A stretch of DNA of 39,366 nt from an uncultured Methanobrevibacter sp. (GCA_902771225.1 CACXWH010000043.1:1-39366), one strand, 5' to 3'. Shown: positions 16,843-25,405, counted from the first letter of the stretch. Notes: generated by a model from the sequence alone, not told the origin. A program made the numbers and translations.

Positions 16843-18324
16843 TTAATTCCTCACCATCGGTACTCCAGTTAATTGTGAAGCTTCCATCGTTAATGCAACA
16901 AGGTCTTGACGTTCAAGATTTTCTATATCCGTATTTCCTGCCTGCTGGGTTAAAGACGTTACTTCCTGGGTCATTGCTTCAATATAATTTGCAACTTGCT
17001 GACCTTTTCTTACAGGATCCAATCTTCTTCTAAGTACCCTGTCCTGTGTTGCAATTCCTTTCGGACAAATACCTTCAGAACAAGACTGGCAAACTTTACA
17101 GCCTACAGATATCAGCGCGGATGTGGCAATATACACTGCATCTGCACCTAAGGCTATTGCTTTTGCCACATCTGCTCCAGATCTTATTCCGCCTGCAGCT
17201 ATAAGACTTACTTCATTTCTTAAATTAATGTCTTTAAGAGCATCATCAGCTTTTACTATTGCTTCTATTGTAGGAATACCTGCATGTTCTGTAACCACTT
17301 CAGGTCCAGCACCGGTTCCTCCTTGCATACCATCAACTACAATTATGTCTGCACCGGCTTTTGCTGCAATTTTTACATCCTGCTCTACTCTACCGGATGC
17401 GAATTTTACAATAATCGGTATTTTCCAATCCGTGATTTCCCTTAATTGATTAATTTTCATACCCAAATCTTCTGGTCCTACAATATCCATGTGTCTTGCA
17501 GGACTTAATGCTGAGGTTCCTTCGGGGATATTACGAACTTTAGCCACTTCTGCAGTTACTTTATGAGAAAGCAGATGTCCTCCCATACCTGATTTTGCAC
17601 CTTGACCAATTTTTATTTCAACAGCTTCAGCATTGTTTAAATAGCTGGCTGAGACTCCAAAACGACCTGATGCATATTGAGCAATTAATTTATCAGCATA
17701 ATGCCTTTCTTCAGGAAGCATTCCTCCTTCACCTGTATTGGATATTGAACCTACTTTACTGCTTCCAATAGCTAATGCAATTTTTGCTTCCTTACTTAAT
17801 GCACCGAATGACATTGCCCCAATCATGATAGGAGTATCTATTTCAATCGGATTTTCTGCAAATCTATCTCCAAGCACTACTGAAGTTTTGCATGCTTCTC
17901 TGTATGAATCTATTGGAGGTCTTGATACCTGAGCAGGCAATATGCTTAAATCATCAAATGTTGGGATTTTTCTGGTTAATCCGCAACCACGTACTTTATA
18001 TGAACCTGTTTGGCTTTTACGTTTAATTTCCACCATTGTTGAATTTGACCATACTCCTCTACCTTCATCAACAAGAGGCCTGACATATATCGCATGTGTT
18101 GGACACATTTCTTCACAGATTTTACATCCTACACAATTTTCCTGATGTATTGGCAGTGGTTCATCGTTAATTACTTCATATACATCATGCGGACAATTTG
18201 AATAGCAGCTATAACAGTTTTTACATGAGGATTTTTTAGGATTGTCACATAAATACCAGCAGCAGCCCGGTCTATCATTATTCTGCCTACATATTTCTAT
18301 TTTTCGCTCAACAGTAAATGACAT
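16843..18324 (-). CDS. gltB: Archaeal glutamate synthase, central FMN domain with ferredoxin (GltB2)
   Basis: This is the synthase subunit that combines 2-oxoglutarate, ammonia from the amidotransferase and electrons to make glutamate. An N-terminal 2[4Fe-4S] ferredoxin region (CKNCYSCYSNCPHD and CVGCKICEEMCPTHAI, within residues 30-80) precedes the FMN-binding barrel. The barrel shows PIMIGAMSFGALS, ISNTGEGGMLPEE, IKIGQGAKSGMGGHL, VDGMQGGTGAGPE and AAGGIRSGADVAKA. The Cys cluster CKVCQSCSEGICPKGI (about 410-425) is the expected [3Fe-4S] site. It has 493 residues. Its ATG directly follows the stop of the FrhB-like gene, so translation is coupled. Glutamine hydrolysis and the GXGXG helix are on separate genes upstream in the same operon. 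Confidence 0.93.
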   Translation of the reverse strand: MSFTVERKIEICRQNNDRPGCCWYLCDNPKKSSCKNCYSCYSNCPHDVYEVINDEPLPIHQENCVGCKICEEMCPTHAIYVRPLVDEGRGVWSNSTMVEIKRKSQTGSYKVRGCGLTRKIPTFDDLSILPAQVSRPPIDSYREACKTSVVLGDRFAENPIEIDTPIMIGAMSFGALSKEAKIALAIGSSKVGSISNTGEGGMLPEERHYADKLIAQYASGRFGVSASYLNNAEAVEIKIGQGAKSGMGGHLLSHKVTAEVAKVRNIPEGTSALSPARHMDIVGPEDLGMKINQLREITDWKIPIIVKFASGRVEQDVKIAAKAGADIIVVDGMQGGTGAGPEVVTEHAGIPTIEAIVKADDALKDINLRNEVSLIAAGGIRSGADVAKAIALGADAVYIATSALISVGCKVCQSCSEGICPKGIATQDRVLRRRLDPVRKGQQVANYIEAMTQEVTSLTQQAGNTDIENLERQDLVALTMEASQLTGVPMVRN

Positions 18325-19398
18325 TTAATCCACCCCCTCTCCGATATTTTTTAACGGTTTAAATACAGGACAAACTGAATATTTTGTTCCGCCTGATTTA
18401 ATAACCTCATCAATATCACTTGTTATCTTTGCATAAGGTTTCCAAGCCAAATAATCTTCTTTATCAACAATAAGTGCATCAGTTACAATGTCATTAGTTA
18501 ATAAATAGTCCAATAATGTTGTTACAATGGAACCGTCTTGACCTTGACTATGCTTTAAAGATTTAACAGAGAATACTTTTATAAAGTTACCTATTGCTTT
18601 GGAATTGTCGTTTCGTAAATTTTCAGGAATAAAAGTCCTTGGACAAACTGCAAAGCACACATGACAATCCTCAGGGCATTCTCCTTTCATTATTGGTTTT
18701 GTATCATCAATTGTTATTAAATCGTCAGGACATGCATATTCACATGCTCCACACAGCACACATGCTCCAATATCGATAACATTTGATTTTAAATCCAAGA
18801 ATGAAGATTGGGAGATTTCTTTTGCGATTGAATCATCGGATTTAGTCCTTTGGTATAATACAGGGCGAGCCAAAAATTCTCTTTTTTCTATCTCTTCAAG
18901 ATTTTTGTTTATTTTAGTTTCTGCAATTTTATTCAGTAAACTGAATTGTGATTGTGAAAACTCTTTAGCTTCAATGAAATTCTGTTCTAATGCCCCCTCA
19001 AAAATTTCCTCTCCTTTTTCAGTTCGGATTATTAATGTTGACCAGCCATCTTGTGATCCTATAGAACCTATTGAAATATCTGATGTTTCTGATGTCAGTT
19101 CAACACATATATTACAATTTTTCCTGATAATTGTTTTTGCTACTGACAAAGGTATTTTTACAGTTTCTCTGGTTTTTAATAATAAAAATACAAAGCCTTT
19201 TTCAATTTGAAATTTTTCAATATCCTCCATTTTTAAATCATACTCTTTTAAGAGATTTTCAAAGTATTTATATGAAAAATTCTCCATACAAAATAAGCCC
19301 AGTTTAACATCAATAGGGCTATCAGTATAATGCTGGAGTTTGGATGCTGCCATAATTTCACATGGTGTTCCAACCATGGCTATTCTATGTTCACTCAT
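18325..19398 (-). CDS. FrhB-like F420/ferredoxin oxidoreductase subunit, domains circularly permuted
   Basis: FrhB-family proteins carry FAD and Fe-S clusters and exchange electrons with coenzyme F420. The usual order is ferredoxin motifs, then QDGG-VT, then GSKYS, then VGTPC, GLFC, C-x-x-C and GS-x-G. Here the protein begins at RIAMVGTPCEI (5-15), continues with GLFC (34-37), NCNIC (C95, C98) and GSIGSQDGWS (111-120), and only then has the Fe-S motifs (C213, C216, C219, C223; C241, C245, C248, C252), GQDGSIVT (286-293) and TKYSVCPVFKPL (338-349) at its end. Joining the C-terminus to the N-terminus recreates the normal order. Between gltB3 and gltB2, it is probably the electron input of glutamate synthase, perhaps F420H2-dependent (inferred), replacing GltD. 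Confidence 0.82.
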   Translation of the reverse strand: MSEHRIAMVGTPCEIMAASKLQHYTDSPIDVKLGLFCMENFSYKYFENLLKEYDLKMEDIEKFQIEKGFVFLLLKTRETVKIPLSVAKTIIRKNCNICVELTSETSDISIGSIGSQDGWSTLIIRTEKGEEIFEGALEQNFIEAKEFSQSQFSLLNKIAETKINKNLEEIEKREFLARPVLYQRTKSDDSIAKEISQSSFLDLKSNVIDIGACVLCGACEYACPDDLITIDDTKPIMKGECPEDCHVCFAVCPRTFIPENLRNDNSKAIGNFIKVFSVKSLKHSQGQDGSIVTTLLDYLLTNDIVTDALIVDKEDYLAWKPYAKITSDIDEVIKSGGTKYSVCPVFKPLKNIGEGVD

Positions 19399-19409
19399 TT
19401 TTTTAGCTC

Positions 19410-20063
19410 CTATTGTATATTAACAATTTTTTTAAAATTTGCATAATCTTTATCGGTTAGTTGAAAACCGTATTCTGTTAAAGTTTCTTTTAGCTCACTT
19501 ATGTCTTCAGGAGTGGTTTTTTCCATAGTAGCATTTTTTCCTAAACTTTTCACGTCCCCCAGAACAAATATGCTTCCTCTCATAATTGATTCACCAACGT
19601 CATCGGTTACATCACCAAGTATTATGAGTTTACCTCCCATCATAAGCAGACCAGTCATAAATCCGCTGTTTCCACCGATGATTACAGTTCCGCCTTTCAT
19701 GATTTCTCCAGTTCTTGATCCAGTATTTCCTTTTACTATTACTGTTCCACCATAGATTCCCTGTCCTGCACCATCACCTGCCGTACCTTCTATGATTAAC
19801 TCTCCTTTAGTCATATTGTCTCCAGCAAACCATCCTGCATTTCCGTTGATATGTATTTTTGCTCCGTTAACCATCGTTCCAACAAAATAACCTGCAGAAC
19901 CATTAATTTCTATATCAACTTCCTCGGTTAAACCCGCACAGATATTGTGTTTGGATTCCGGATTATCAATAAGTAGTTTATCATGATGTTGGGCCTGTTC
20001 TTTTATGGTACGATTCAATTCTTTTTCAGCCATATAATTTGCATCAATAACGTATTCTTTCAT
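19410..20063 (-). CDS. Glutamate synthase GXGXG (alpha-subunit C-terminal) protein, GltB3
   Basis: A single right-handed beta-helix domain with the repeated G-x-x-G-x-x-x-G pattern (GNAGWFAGD, GTAGDGAGQG, GNTGSRTGE, GNSGFMTGL, GDVTDDVGES). It equals the C-terminal structural domain of bacterial GltB, which links the amidotransferase to the synthase. I place the start at ATG 20061-20063, with GGGGGT six bases upstream; a longer reading from 20102 would overlap the amidotransferase gene. It lies 13 bases after gltB1 and 11 bases before the FrhB-like gene, within the operon. Confidence 0.9.
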   Translation of the reverse strand: MKEYVIDANYMAEKELNRTIKEQAQHHDKLLIDNPESKHNICAGLTEEVDIEINGSAGYFVGTMVNGAKIHINGNAGWFAGDNMTKGELIIEGTAGDGAGQGIYGGTVIVKGNTGSRTGEIMKGGTVIIGGNSGFMTGLLMMGGKLIILGDVTDDVGESIMRGSIFVLGDVKSLGKNATMEKTTPEDISELKETLTEYGFQLTDKDYANFKKIVNIQ

Positions 20064-20076
20064 AGATAAACCCCCA

Positions 20077-20994
20077 TTAAATGGTGTAAGCTCTTGTTTC
20101 ACCAGGATATATTTGTTCTATTTGATTAGAATCTGTGACATCATGCAATGCCATTTCTTCTGAAGCTATTGCAAAAATTTCATCAGTTTCTACCATTACA
20201 CCAGGCCTGAGACCAAGTTTATCCTTTGCAATACCAATACCATTAGGTGTTCCCACCAATATTGAAAAAGGACCGTCCAAATCAATTACTGCCTGATCAA
20301 GTGCTTCTTCTAATTTATATCCTTGATTAAGTTTATCGGCCATATAATGAACGATGCATTCAGTATCATTAAATGACTCAAAAATATGGCCTTTTCTTTC
20401 CAATGGATCCCTTATTTTCCAGTAATTGGTGATTTGACCATTATGCACTACAGTTATATCCGGTATGATGTAACTTTGATACGGATGTGCATGATAGCGG
20501 TCTACACCACTTTCAGTTGCAAAACGGGTATGGCCGATACCATGTGTTCCCATTCGATTTGGAACATCAAATCTATCAGCAATGTCTTTTACTTTTCCGG
20601 TGTCTTTTATCATTTCAAAAGAATGTGAACCATTGATAACCCTTATATTTTCCAAATCATCTATTTCCCTTATACAAGGCTGTAAAAGAGAGAATTCATC
20701 CAATGCGATTTTACATTTGTAAATATCTGAACCGCCTACAGATTCAATTAACTGTTCTTCATATATAGGACTAATTTGATTTAATAATGATTTTAAATTA
20801 TCTAAAGTTCCTCTTTTCCTTCCTACTTCAATATTTAATTGATAATAATTTTCAGGAAAGTCTAAACTACCATAGATTGCATAACCTGCTGAATCAGGAC
20901 CTCTGTGCTGAAGAGATTCCAACATTGATGTTAATGCTTCTCCTACATGGTGAGTTTTTTTATCTTTGTATATTACACCTGCTATTCCACACAT
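20077..20994 (-). CDS. Glutamate synthase class-II glutamine amidotransferase subunit (GltB1)
   Basis: An Ntn-type glutaminase: after removal of Met1 the protein begins with the catalytic cysteine (MCGIAGVIYK). Typical class-II motifs follow, including LQHRGPDSAGYA, THGIGHTRFATESGVD, HAHPYQS, VVHNGQITNYW and NDTECIVHYM. At 305 residues it carries only the amidotransferase domain. It releases ammonia from glutamine for GltB2. A GGAGGT ribosome-binding site precedes the ATG. It is the first gene of the operon, downstream of glnA in the same direction, so the GS-GOGAT pair is adjacent. Confidence 0.93.
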   Translation of the reverse strand: MCGIAGVIYKDKKTHHVGEALTSMLESLQHRGPDSAGYAIYGSLDFPENYYQLNIEVGRKRGTLDNLKSLLNQISPIYEEQLIESVGGSDIYKCKIALDEFSLLQPCIREIDDLENIRVINGSHSFEMIKDTGKVKDIADRFDVPNRMGTHGIGHTRFATESGVDRYHAHPYQSYIIPDITVVHNGQITNYWKIRDPLERKGHIFESFNDTECIVHYMADKLNQGYKLEEALDQAVIDLDGPFSILVGTPNGIGIAKDKLGLRPGVMVETDEIFAIASEEMALHDVTDSNQIEQIYPGETRAYTI

Positions 20995-21085
20995 TTTTCT
21001 ACCTCCAAAAAAACAAGCGGCGAATACACGTATTTTAAGTTAGTTAAACAAATCCCAATCAATAACTTAAGTTGATTTTATTCAT

Positions 21086-21210
21086 CATATGCCTAATAAA
21101 TAACATCCTAAAATTACCATATGCCTTAAAATAGTAATAATCATAAATTTTGATTCCAAATATGCCTTAATATAATTCCAATAATTCTAAAATTACCCAT
21201 ATGCCTTAAT
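21086..21210. repeat. Four-copy ATATGCC repeat cluster in the glnA-gltB1 gap
   Basis: The 367-base gap 20995-21361 has no gene but contains ATATGCC at 21087, 21119, 21160 and 21199, three of them followed by TTAA and two preceded by CTAAAATTACC. Copies are 32, 41 and 39 bases apart. Read on the transcribed strand they are TTAAGGCATAT. They lie upstream of gltB1 and after the glnA terminator, so they could be regulator sites or leader structure for the glutamate synthase operon. The rest of the gap holds two short palindromes (AACTTAAGTT near 21063 and a GTAT-rich one near 21025). Confidence 0.6.
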
Positions 21211-21314
21211 AAAAAAATAATTCTAAAATCTCAAAAACTACTTAACTCCAATATACATATATTCATCACTTTTAGTTCAATTTTTTAATTTTTAAACCTC
21301 CATATAATTTAAAA

Positions 21315-21347
21315 TTAATTGGTGGACAAAATTTGGCCACCAATTAA
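21315..21347 (-). terminator. Terminator of glnA
   Basis: An 11-bp perfect stem, TTAATTGGTGG with CCACCAATTAA, around an 11-base loop, begins 15 bases past the glnA stop. It is followed on the minus strand by an A/T run containing short T-tracts. Confidence 0.65.
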
Positions 21348-21361
21348 AGAAAGGAATAATT

Positions 21362-22699
21362 TTATACGTTTAAATACTCATCTCTTTCATAATCAAATAC
21401 CTGTATTCTGTAAGCATCCCATTCAGCTCTTTTAATCTTATAGAATTGATTAAATACGTTTTCTCCCAATGCATTTTTAACTACTTCATCTTCTTCTAAT
21501 GAATGATATGCTTCCCATAAACTAGTTGGTAGACTGCTGATTCCTTTTTCGATGATTTCTTCTTCAGTATATGCGAATAAGTTTTCTTCAGTAGGTTCAC
21601 CAGGGTCAATTTTATTATCCATACCGTCTAAACCTGCTTCAAGCAATACTGCAAATGCTAAGTATGGATTACATGATGGGTCAGCTGATCTGCATTCAAT
21701 CCTTGTACCTAATCCTCGGGATGCAGGAATTCTCAATAATGTTGATCTGTTTTTAAATCCATAAGCTATGTAACATGGCGCTTCATAACCAGGCACTAAA
21801 CGTTTATATGAGTTAACGGTCGGAGATAAGATTGATGATAAAGCTGGTGCATGTTTTAATAATCCACCAATGAAGTACAAAGCCTCTTGAGATATTTGAT
21901 TTTCACCATCAGGGTCATAGAAAATGTTTTTCCCATCTTTGAATAAACTTTGATTACAATGCATTCCACTACCGTTAATTCCCAAGAATGGTTTTGGCAT
22001 GAATGTTGCTTTATAACCTAAGTTATTTACTAAAGCTTTAACAGCTTCTTTAAATGTTATAACAGCATCAGCTGTTTTTAAAGCATCTGCATATTTAAAG
22101 TCAACTTCGTGCTGACCTGCTGCAACTTCGTGGTGACTTACTTCCACATTGAAATCCAATTTTTCTAAACCTAATACGATTTCTCTTCTAATATCAGTTC
22201 CCTGATCCAATGGTTCTACATCAAAGTACTCAGCTTCATCTGCAGGAATGTAATTTCCTTCCTCATCTTTTTTAATAATGAAAAATTCTGGTTCAGGACC
22301 CATATTAAATTGGTATCCTCTTTTTTCTGCTACCTGTAATGATTTTTTAAGTACTCCTCTTGGATCTCCGTCATATGGTTTTCCGTCTGTAGTAAAAATA
22401 TCACATATAAATCTAGCTGTACCTTTTGACTCTGGCCTCCATGGAATTGTTGAGAAGGTGTCAATATCAGGTTTTGCAAGTAAATCACTATCATTAATTG
22501 AAGCTAATCCTGCTATTGATGATCCATCAAATAATAATCCGTCTTTTACAATATCTTCAACATCATCAGCTTTCTTAAGAGGTACTGCCATACTTTTTGG
22601 CAATCCATGTATATCTGAGAGTTCTAATTTTAAAAATTTTATATCATTTACTTCAATCGTCTTTATAATTTGATCTAATTTATTATCCTTTGCTGACAT
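21362..22699 (-). CDS. glnA: Glutamine synthetase type I
   Basis: It makes glutamine from glutamate, ammonia and ATP. The 445-residue sequence carries the GSI signature blocks: [11 protein letters not shown], the metal-site region [20 protein letters not shown], the [10 protein letters not shown] loop, [15 protein letters not shown] and [13 protein letters not shown]. The adenylylation loop of GSI-beta enzymes is not seen (the region reads [10 protein letters not shown]), so control by adenylylation is unlikely, as usual in archaea. The ribosome-binding site is weak (GTGA). A TATA box and a GGAA-N6-TTCC palindrome lie about 100-145 bases upstream, pointing to nitrogen control by an NrpR-type repressor. 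It is followed by the glutamate synthase operon. Confidence 0.96.
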   Translation of the reverse strand: MSAKDNKLDQIIKTIEVNDIKFLKLELSDIHGLPKSMAVPLKKADDVEDIVKDGLLFDGSSIAGLASINDSDLLAKPDIDTFSTIPWRPESKGTARFICDIFTTDGKPYDGDPRGVLKKSLQVAEKRGYQFNMGPEPEFFIIKKDEEGNYIPADEAEYFDVEPLDQGTDIRREIVLGLEKLDFNVEVSHHEVAAGQHEVDFKYADALKTADAVITFKEAVKALVNNLGYKATFMPKPFLGINGSGMHCNQSLFKDGKNIFYDPDGENQISQEALYFIGGLLKHAPALSSILSPTVNSYKRLVPGYEAPCYIAYGFKNRSTLLRIPASRGLGTRIECRSADPSCNPYLAFAVLLEAGLDGMDNKIDPGEPTEENLFAYTEEEIIEKGISSLPTSLWEAYHSLEEDEVVKNALGENVFNQFYKIKRAEWDAYRIQVFDYERDEYLNV

Positions 22700-22796
22700 T
22701 TTTTCACATCATATTTTGAGTATATTCCCCATTTTGTTTAATAAATGGAAAGTGGAAAACCCTTTTGACTAAATGAATTTAATTAAATACATAGTC

Positions 22797-22814
22797 GGAA
22801 GGAAGTTTCCTTCC
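22797..22814. promoter_or_regulatory. NrpR-like operator of glnA
   Basis: GGAAGGAA-GT-TTCCTTCC is a perfect 18-base palindrome. It contains two overlapping GGAA-N6-TTCC sites (22797-22810 and 22801-22814), the operator form described for NrpR in Methanococcus. It sits at the expected transcription start of glnA, where a bound repressor would block initiation. Confidence 0.7.
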
Positions 22815-22835
22815 TACTAATAATATGCATTAAAT

Positions 22836-22845
22836 AATATATAAA
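22836..22845 (-). promoter_or_regulatory. TATA box of glnA
   Basis: The minus strand reads TTTATATATT, preceded by AAAACA. The predicted transcription start is about 25 bases downstream, next to the palindrome. Confidence 0.6.
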
Positions 22846-23217
22846 TGTTTTGAAAAAATCAAAAAATAAAAAGTAAAATAAAGATTGTTCATGAATAATA
22901 TTATAATATTAAATAAATGGATATTGAAGCTGAAACAGTGAAATAATGAGTATAACAAGAGAATATTGTTAAAACTGTAAATTATAGCCTAATTCTTAAA
23001 ATTTGAATCTTTAATAAATCATACTAATAAATAAGGCTAGCCTTTACAATAAATAATGCACAATACATTCTAACTTCAATAGAATGTAATAACATTTTAG
23101 GCATTGAAATAATTATCAAAAAAAATTAGAGAATTCATAAAAAAAATGAATAAAAAAACTTTTCAAAAACTGTGAAACTTTAAGTTGGACACCGCTCCAT
23201 AATAACAAAGAAACAGT

Positions 23218-23535
23218 TTAGTTAGAGCTTCTCCAAGTATTTCCACATTTTGCACATCTTATAAAATTAGTGGGAGCCTCATCAGCTGAACGTGTTTGTA
23301 CTGTCCACCAGTAGCCTTTTGTTCCACCACATTTATAACAGGTTATTCTAGTTGTTGGCAGAGCCACATTATTATTATCAGTTACGATGACTTCTAAATC
23401 TTTATTTTTTTCTCCTTCAAATTTATATTGTTCTTCCAAGTCATTTTCAGTTAATGATTTTTCATAACCGCAACTGCATTTGATTAATCCATTTTCAGGC
23501 ATCAGCATAGATCCGCAATTAGGACAGAATTCCAT
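23218..23535 (-). CDS. tfs: Transcription elongation factor TFS (archaeal TFIIS-like)
   Basis: TFS stimulates transcript cleavage by RNA polymerase so that stalled complexes restart. Both zinc ribbons are visible: FCPNCGSM...CSCGY at the N-terminus and CYKCGG...CAKCGNTW at the C-terminus. The second carries the acidic pair of the TFIIS hairpin in QTRSADEAPT, which enters the polymerase active site. The 105 residues match the family. A GGTGAA site precedes the ATG. The gene is a separate unit between the DUF2149 terminator and the glnA region. Confidence 0.93.
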   Translation of the reverse strand: MEFCPNCGSMLMPENGLIKCSCGYEKSLTENDLEEQYKFEGEKNKDLEVIVTDNNNVALPTTRITCYKCGGTKGYWWTVQTRSADEAPTNFIRCAKCGNTWRSSN

Positions 23536-23596
23536 AAAATATTCACCAGTAGAATAGTAAGTAATTAAAAATATTTAAAGGTTATTATAAAAAAAG

Positions 23597-23634
23597 TAGA
23601 AAAAAAGTTTTAAAGTAGAGGCTTAACCCTCTAC
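23597..23634 (-). terminator. Intrinsic terminator after the DUF2149 gene
   Basis: On the minus strand GTAGAGG-GTTAAG-CCTCTAC (23615-23634) is followed by two T-runs. The loop contains the stop codon of the DUF2149 gene, so stem and coding end overlap. Confidence 0.75.
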
Positions 23635-23961
23635 CATTATCAGCTTACCGGTCGACGGATCTTTATATACTTTACCCATTTCAGTATATCCTTGACCTGA
23701 ACTATTAGAGGAATCTGGAGTTTCATTTAATTGTTGACCTTGATTTACTTCAGAAACACTTTTAATAGTTTGCATCACTTGCTGTTTTTCCTGTTGTGTC
23801 ATATCTTCATTGAAAACTATGGACTGCATATTCCAACTGATAATTACAAAAACAAGAAAACCAACAGCAATAACAAGCATAGCATCAACCAAGTTAGCTG
23901 TACCTGCCATTGGATCTTCTTCAACACGACGAGATCGTCTTCTTTGTTTTTTACGAACCAT
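23623..23961 (-). CDS. DUF2149 protein, ExbD-like single-span membrane protein
   Basis: A small protein with a basic N-terminus (RKKQRRRSRR), one transmembrane helix (about residues 24-45) and a Gln/Ser-rich outer tail ending DPSTGKLIMVEG, the usual DUF2149 layout. The helix begins ANLVDAMLVIAVGFLV, with Asp26 placed as the proton-carrying Asp of ExbD/TolR (IDVMLV), so it is likely the partner of the ExbB-like channel upstream. I use ATG 23959-23961 with a GTGAT site; a GTG at 23968-23970 overlapping the previous stop would add three residues. Last gene of the DUF2162, ExbB, DUF2149 unit. Confidence 0.82.
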   Translation of the reverse strand: MVRKKQRRRSRRVEEDPMAGTANLVDAMLVIAVGFLVFVIISWNMQSIVFNEDMTQQEKQQVMQTIKSVSEVNQGQQLNETPDSSNSSGQGYTEMGKVYKDPSTGKLIMVEG

Positions 23962-23966
23962 TTGAA

Positions 23967-24614
23967 TCACTGTTTATTCATATAATCTAAAACAGCATCA
24001 GACAAAGCATCTAAATCAGATAAGTAACGGTCATACCAACCGCTTCTAATCTTACCAATGACATAACATAATGCACCAGAACCAATACCAACAATTGTTG
24101 TGTTAAATGCAAGGGTTAATGATTCTGCAAGAGTATTAACATCACCAGCACCTAATGCTGCAAGACCCGGACCCATAGGAATTAAAGTACCCATTAACCC
24201 TAATGTAGGACCTACACGAGTAATAATGTCTGTTTTTTGCAATGTCTTATCAATTTTTTCTTCTTCATATTCGACTAATTTACGAGCCAATGCTTCTCTT
24301 GAATTTACATCCAAAGCAGAAGAACTGGCAATTTCGGATAAAACTTTTCTCTGAGATTTAGGGATTTCTGCACTTTCAATAACACTTTTAAGAGCATCAA
24401 CAGAAGGAGCAGCGTTAATTTCATAAATTAAATCCCTAATGCTTCCAACAGGAACCTTTCTTCTAGAGGTATATTCTGATATTAATCCACCTAAAGTAAT
24501 GATTGATATGATAACTATAATTAAAAGAATAACCAATACAGGAATGGTTAAACTTTGTGAAATAACATCTAAAGAACCTGTTAAAAATTCCCCACCAGGT
24601 ATACTAACACTCAT
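23967..24614 (-). CDS. MotA/TolQ/ExbB-type proton channel protein
   Basis: It has 215 residues with an N-terminal transmembrane helix (about 24-46), a cytoplasmic helical region, and two C-terminal helices in the family motif (TRVGPTLGLMGTLIPMGPGL, then ...LTLAFNTTIVGIGSG). The Thr and Pro/Gly pattern follows ExbB and TolQ, whose pentamers surround an ExbD/TolR dimer and use the proton gradient to drive a periplasmic partner. A GGTGAT site precedes the ATG. It is flanked by DUF2162 upstream and the ExbD-like DUF2149 protein downstream. In an archaeon with no outer membrane, the driven partner is unknown; the CobN-like protein next door is the obvious candidate. Confidence 0.9.
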   Translation of the reverse strand: MSVSIPGGEFLTGSLDVISQSLTIPVLVILLIIVIISIITLGGLISEYTSRRKVPVGSIRDLIYEINAAPSVDALKSVIESAEIPKSQRKVLSEIASSSALDVNSREALARKLVEYEEEKIDKTLQKTDIITRVGPTLGLMGTLIPMGPGLAALGAGDVNTLAESLTLAFNTTIVGIGSGALCYVIGKIRSGWYDRYLSDLDALSDAVLDYMNKQ

Positions 24615-24631
24615 AATTTATCACCAATATA

Positions 24632-25342
24632 TTATTCTAAAAGACTTTTACTTTTCTTACTTAAAAATACGCCAATAATCACTAAAACAACAATCATGAA
24701 AATTACTGCAATAATAGATTCAGGTGAATTCATTGTTAGATCTTTAAAATCTTTACTTAATGAACCTGCAATGTTCGGAATTACAATAGCTGAAAGCAGG
24801 AAATAAGCACCTAAAAGCAACATAAAATTACCTAAAATAATAGGATAAGGCTTACTTGTTAATTTAACTATAATATTAGATGCAAAATAAGTAATTATAA
24901 TTACTGCCACCAATGCGGCTGCTGCAAACCAACTTAAATAGAAAGCACCAACACCAATAGTTGGAGCGACAATCAAAATACTGGCAACGATTGAACCAAA
25001 ACAACATGGACACGGTGCAATGACCGCAAGAGACGTTGCAGTACTGGTATTGTGATCATGTACTTTCCACTCCCTGATTGTAATTAAACCTGCAATAATC
25101 ATTATTAATGCCATGATTATATAGAATACAGAATTATAACTATAAATAGCCTGAGTGAGTTGTTCTGCATATAAAGATGCGACAGCGGAAATAATTAAAA
25201 CTCCACCACCATATCCAACACAAATAATCGCTAATAATTTTTTTGACAAATTCGCTAAACCTGAAGCTAAACCCACTTTTATTCCAAAAACAAGAATAGC
25301 GGCAAGAATACCAAATTGCCATAAAACACTCATCATATCCAT
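24632..25342 (-). CDS. DUF2162 multi-pass membrane protein (putative transporter)
   Basis: About six hydrophobic segments fill this 236-residue protein. An unusual VIAPCPCCFGSI segment lies between helices 3 and 4; the Cys-rich turn recalls the CcdA/DsbD and LysE-like transporters to which DUF2162 seems related, and could bind a metal or act in thiol chemistry. It ends with a short basic tail (SKKSKSL). GAGAGGAT precedes the ATG. First gene of its unit, 17 bases from the ExbB-like gene, with its own TATA box. Transport of a metal or a tetrapyrrole is an inference from the CobN-like neighbour. Confidence 0.8.
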   Translation of the reverse strand: MDMMSVLWQFGILAAILVFGIKVGLASGLANLSKKLLAIICVGYGGGVLIISAVASLYAEQLTQAIYSYNSVFYIIMALIMIIAGLITIREWKVHDHNTSTATSLAVIAPCPCCFGSIVASILIVAPTIGVGAFYLSWFAAAALVAVIIITYFASNIIVKLTSKPYPIILGNFMLLLGAYFLLSAIVIPNIAGSLSKDFKDLTMNSPESIIAVIFMIVVLVIIGVFLSKKSKSLLE

Positions 25343-25405
25343 ATTAAAATCCTCTCTTTATAATTAATTAAAAATCAATTACATTTTATTATTTTATTTT
25401 TCTAA

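Larger units (their letters stand above)
22700..23217. other. Intergenic region between TFS and glnA
   Basis: About 518 bases with no coding frame. It holds the glnA promoter and operator (22797-22845) and, at 23064-23088, a perfect 9-bp hairpin (TACATTCTA, 7-base loop, TAGAATGTA) that lacks a T-tract on the minus strand. The left part (22700-22796) is the glnA leader. The stretch 22860-23060 shows nothing I can name. Confidence 0.45.

Noticed and set aside
20064-20102. A longer GltB3 start at 20102 overlapping the amidotransferase gene
   Set aside because: GGGGGT six bases before ATG 20063 fits better, and the 13 extra residues would come from inside the upstream gene's last codons.
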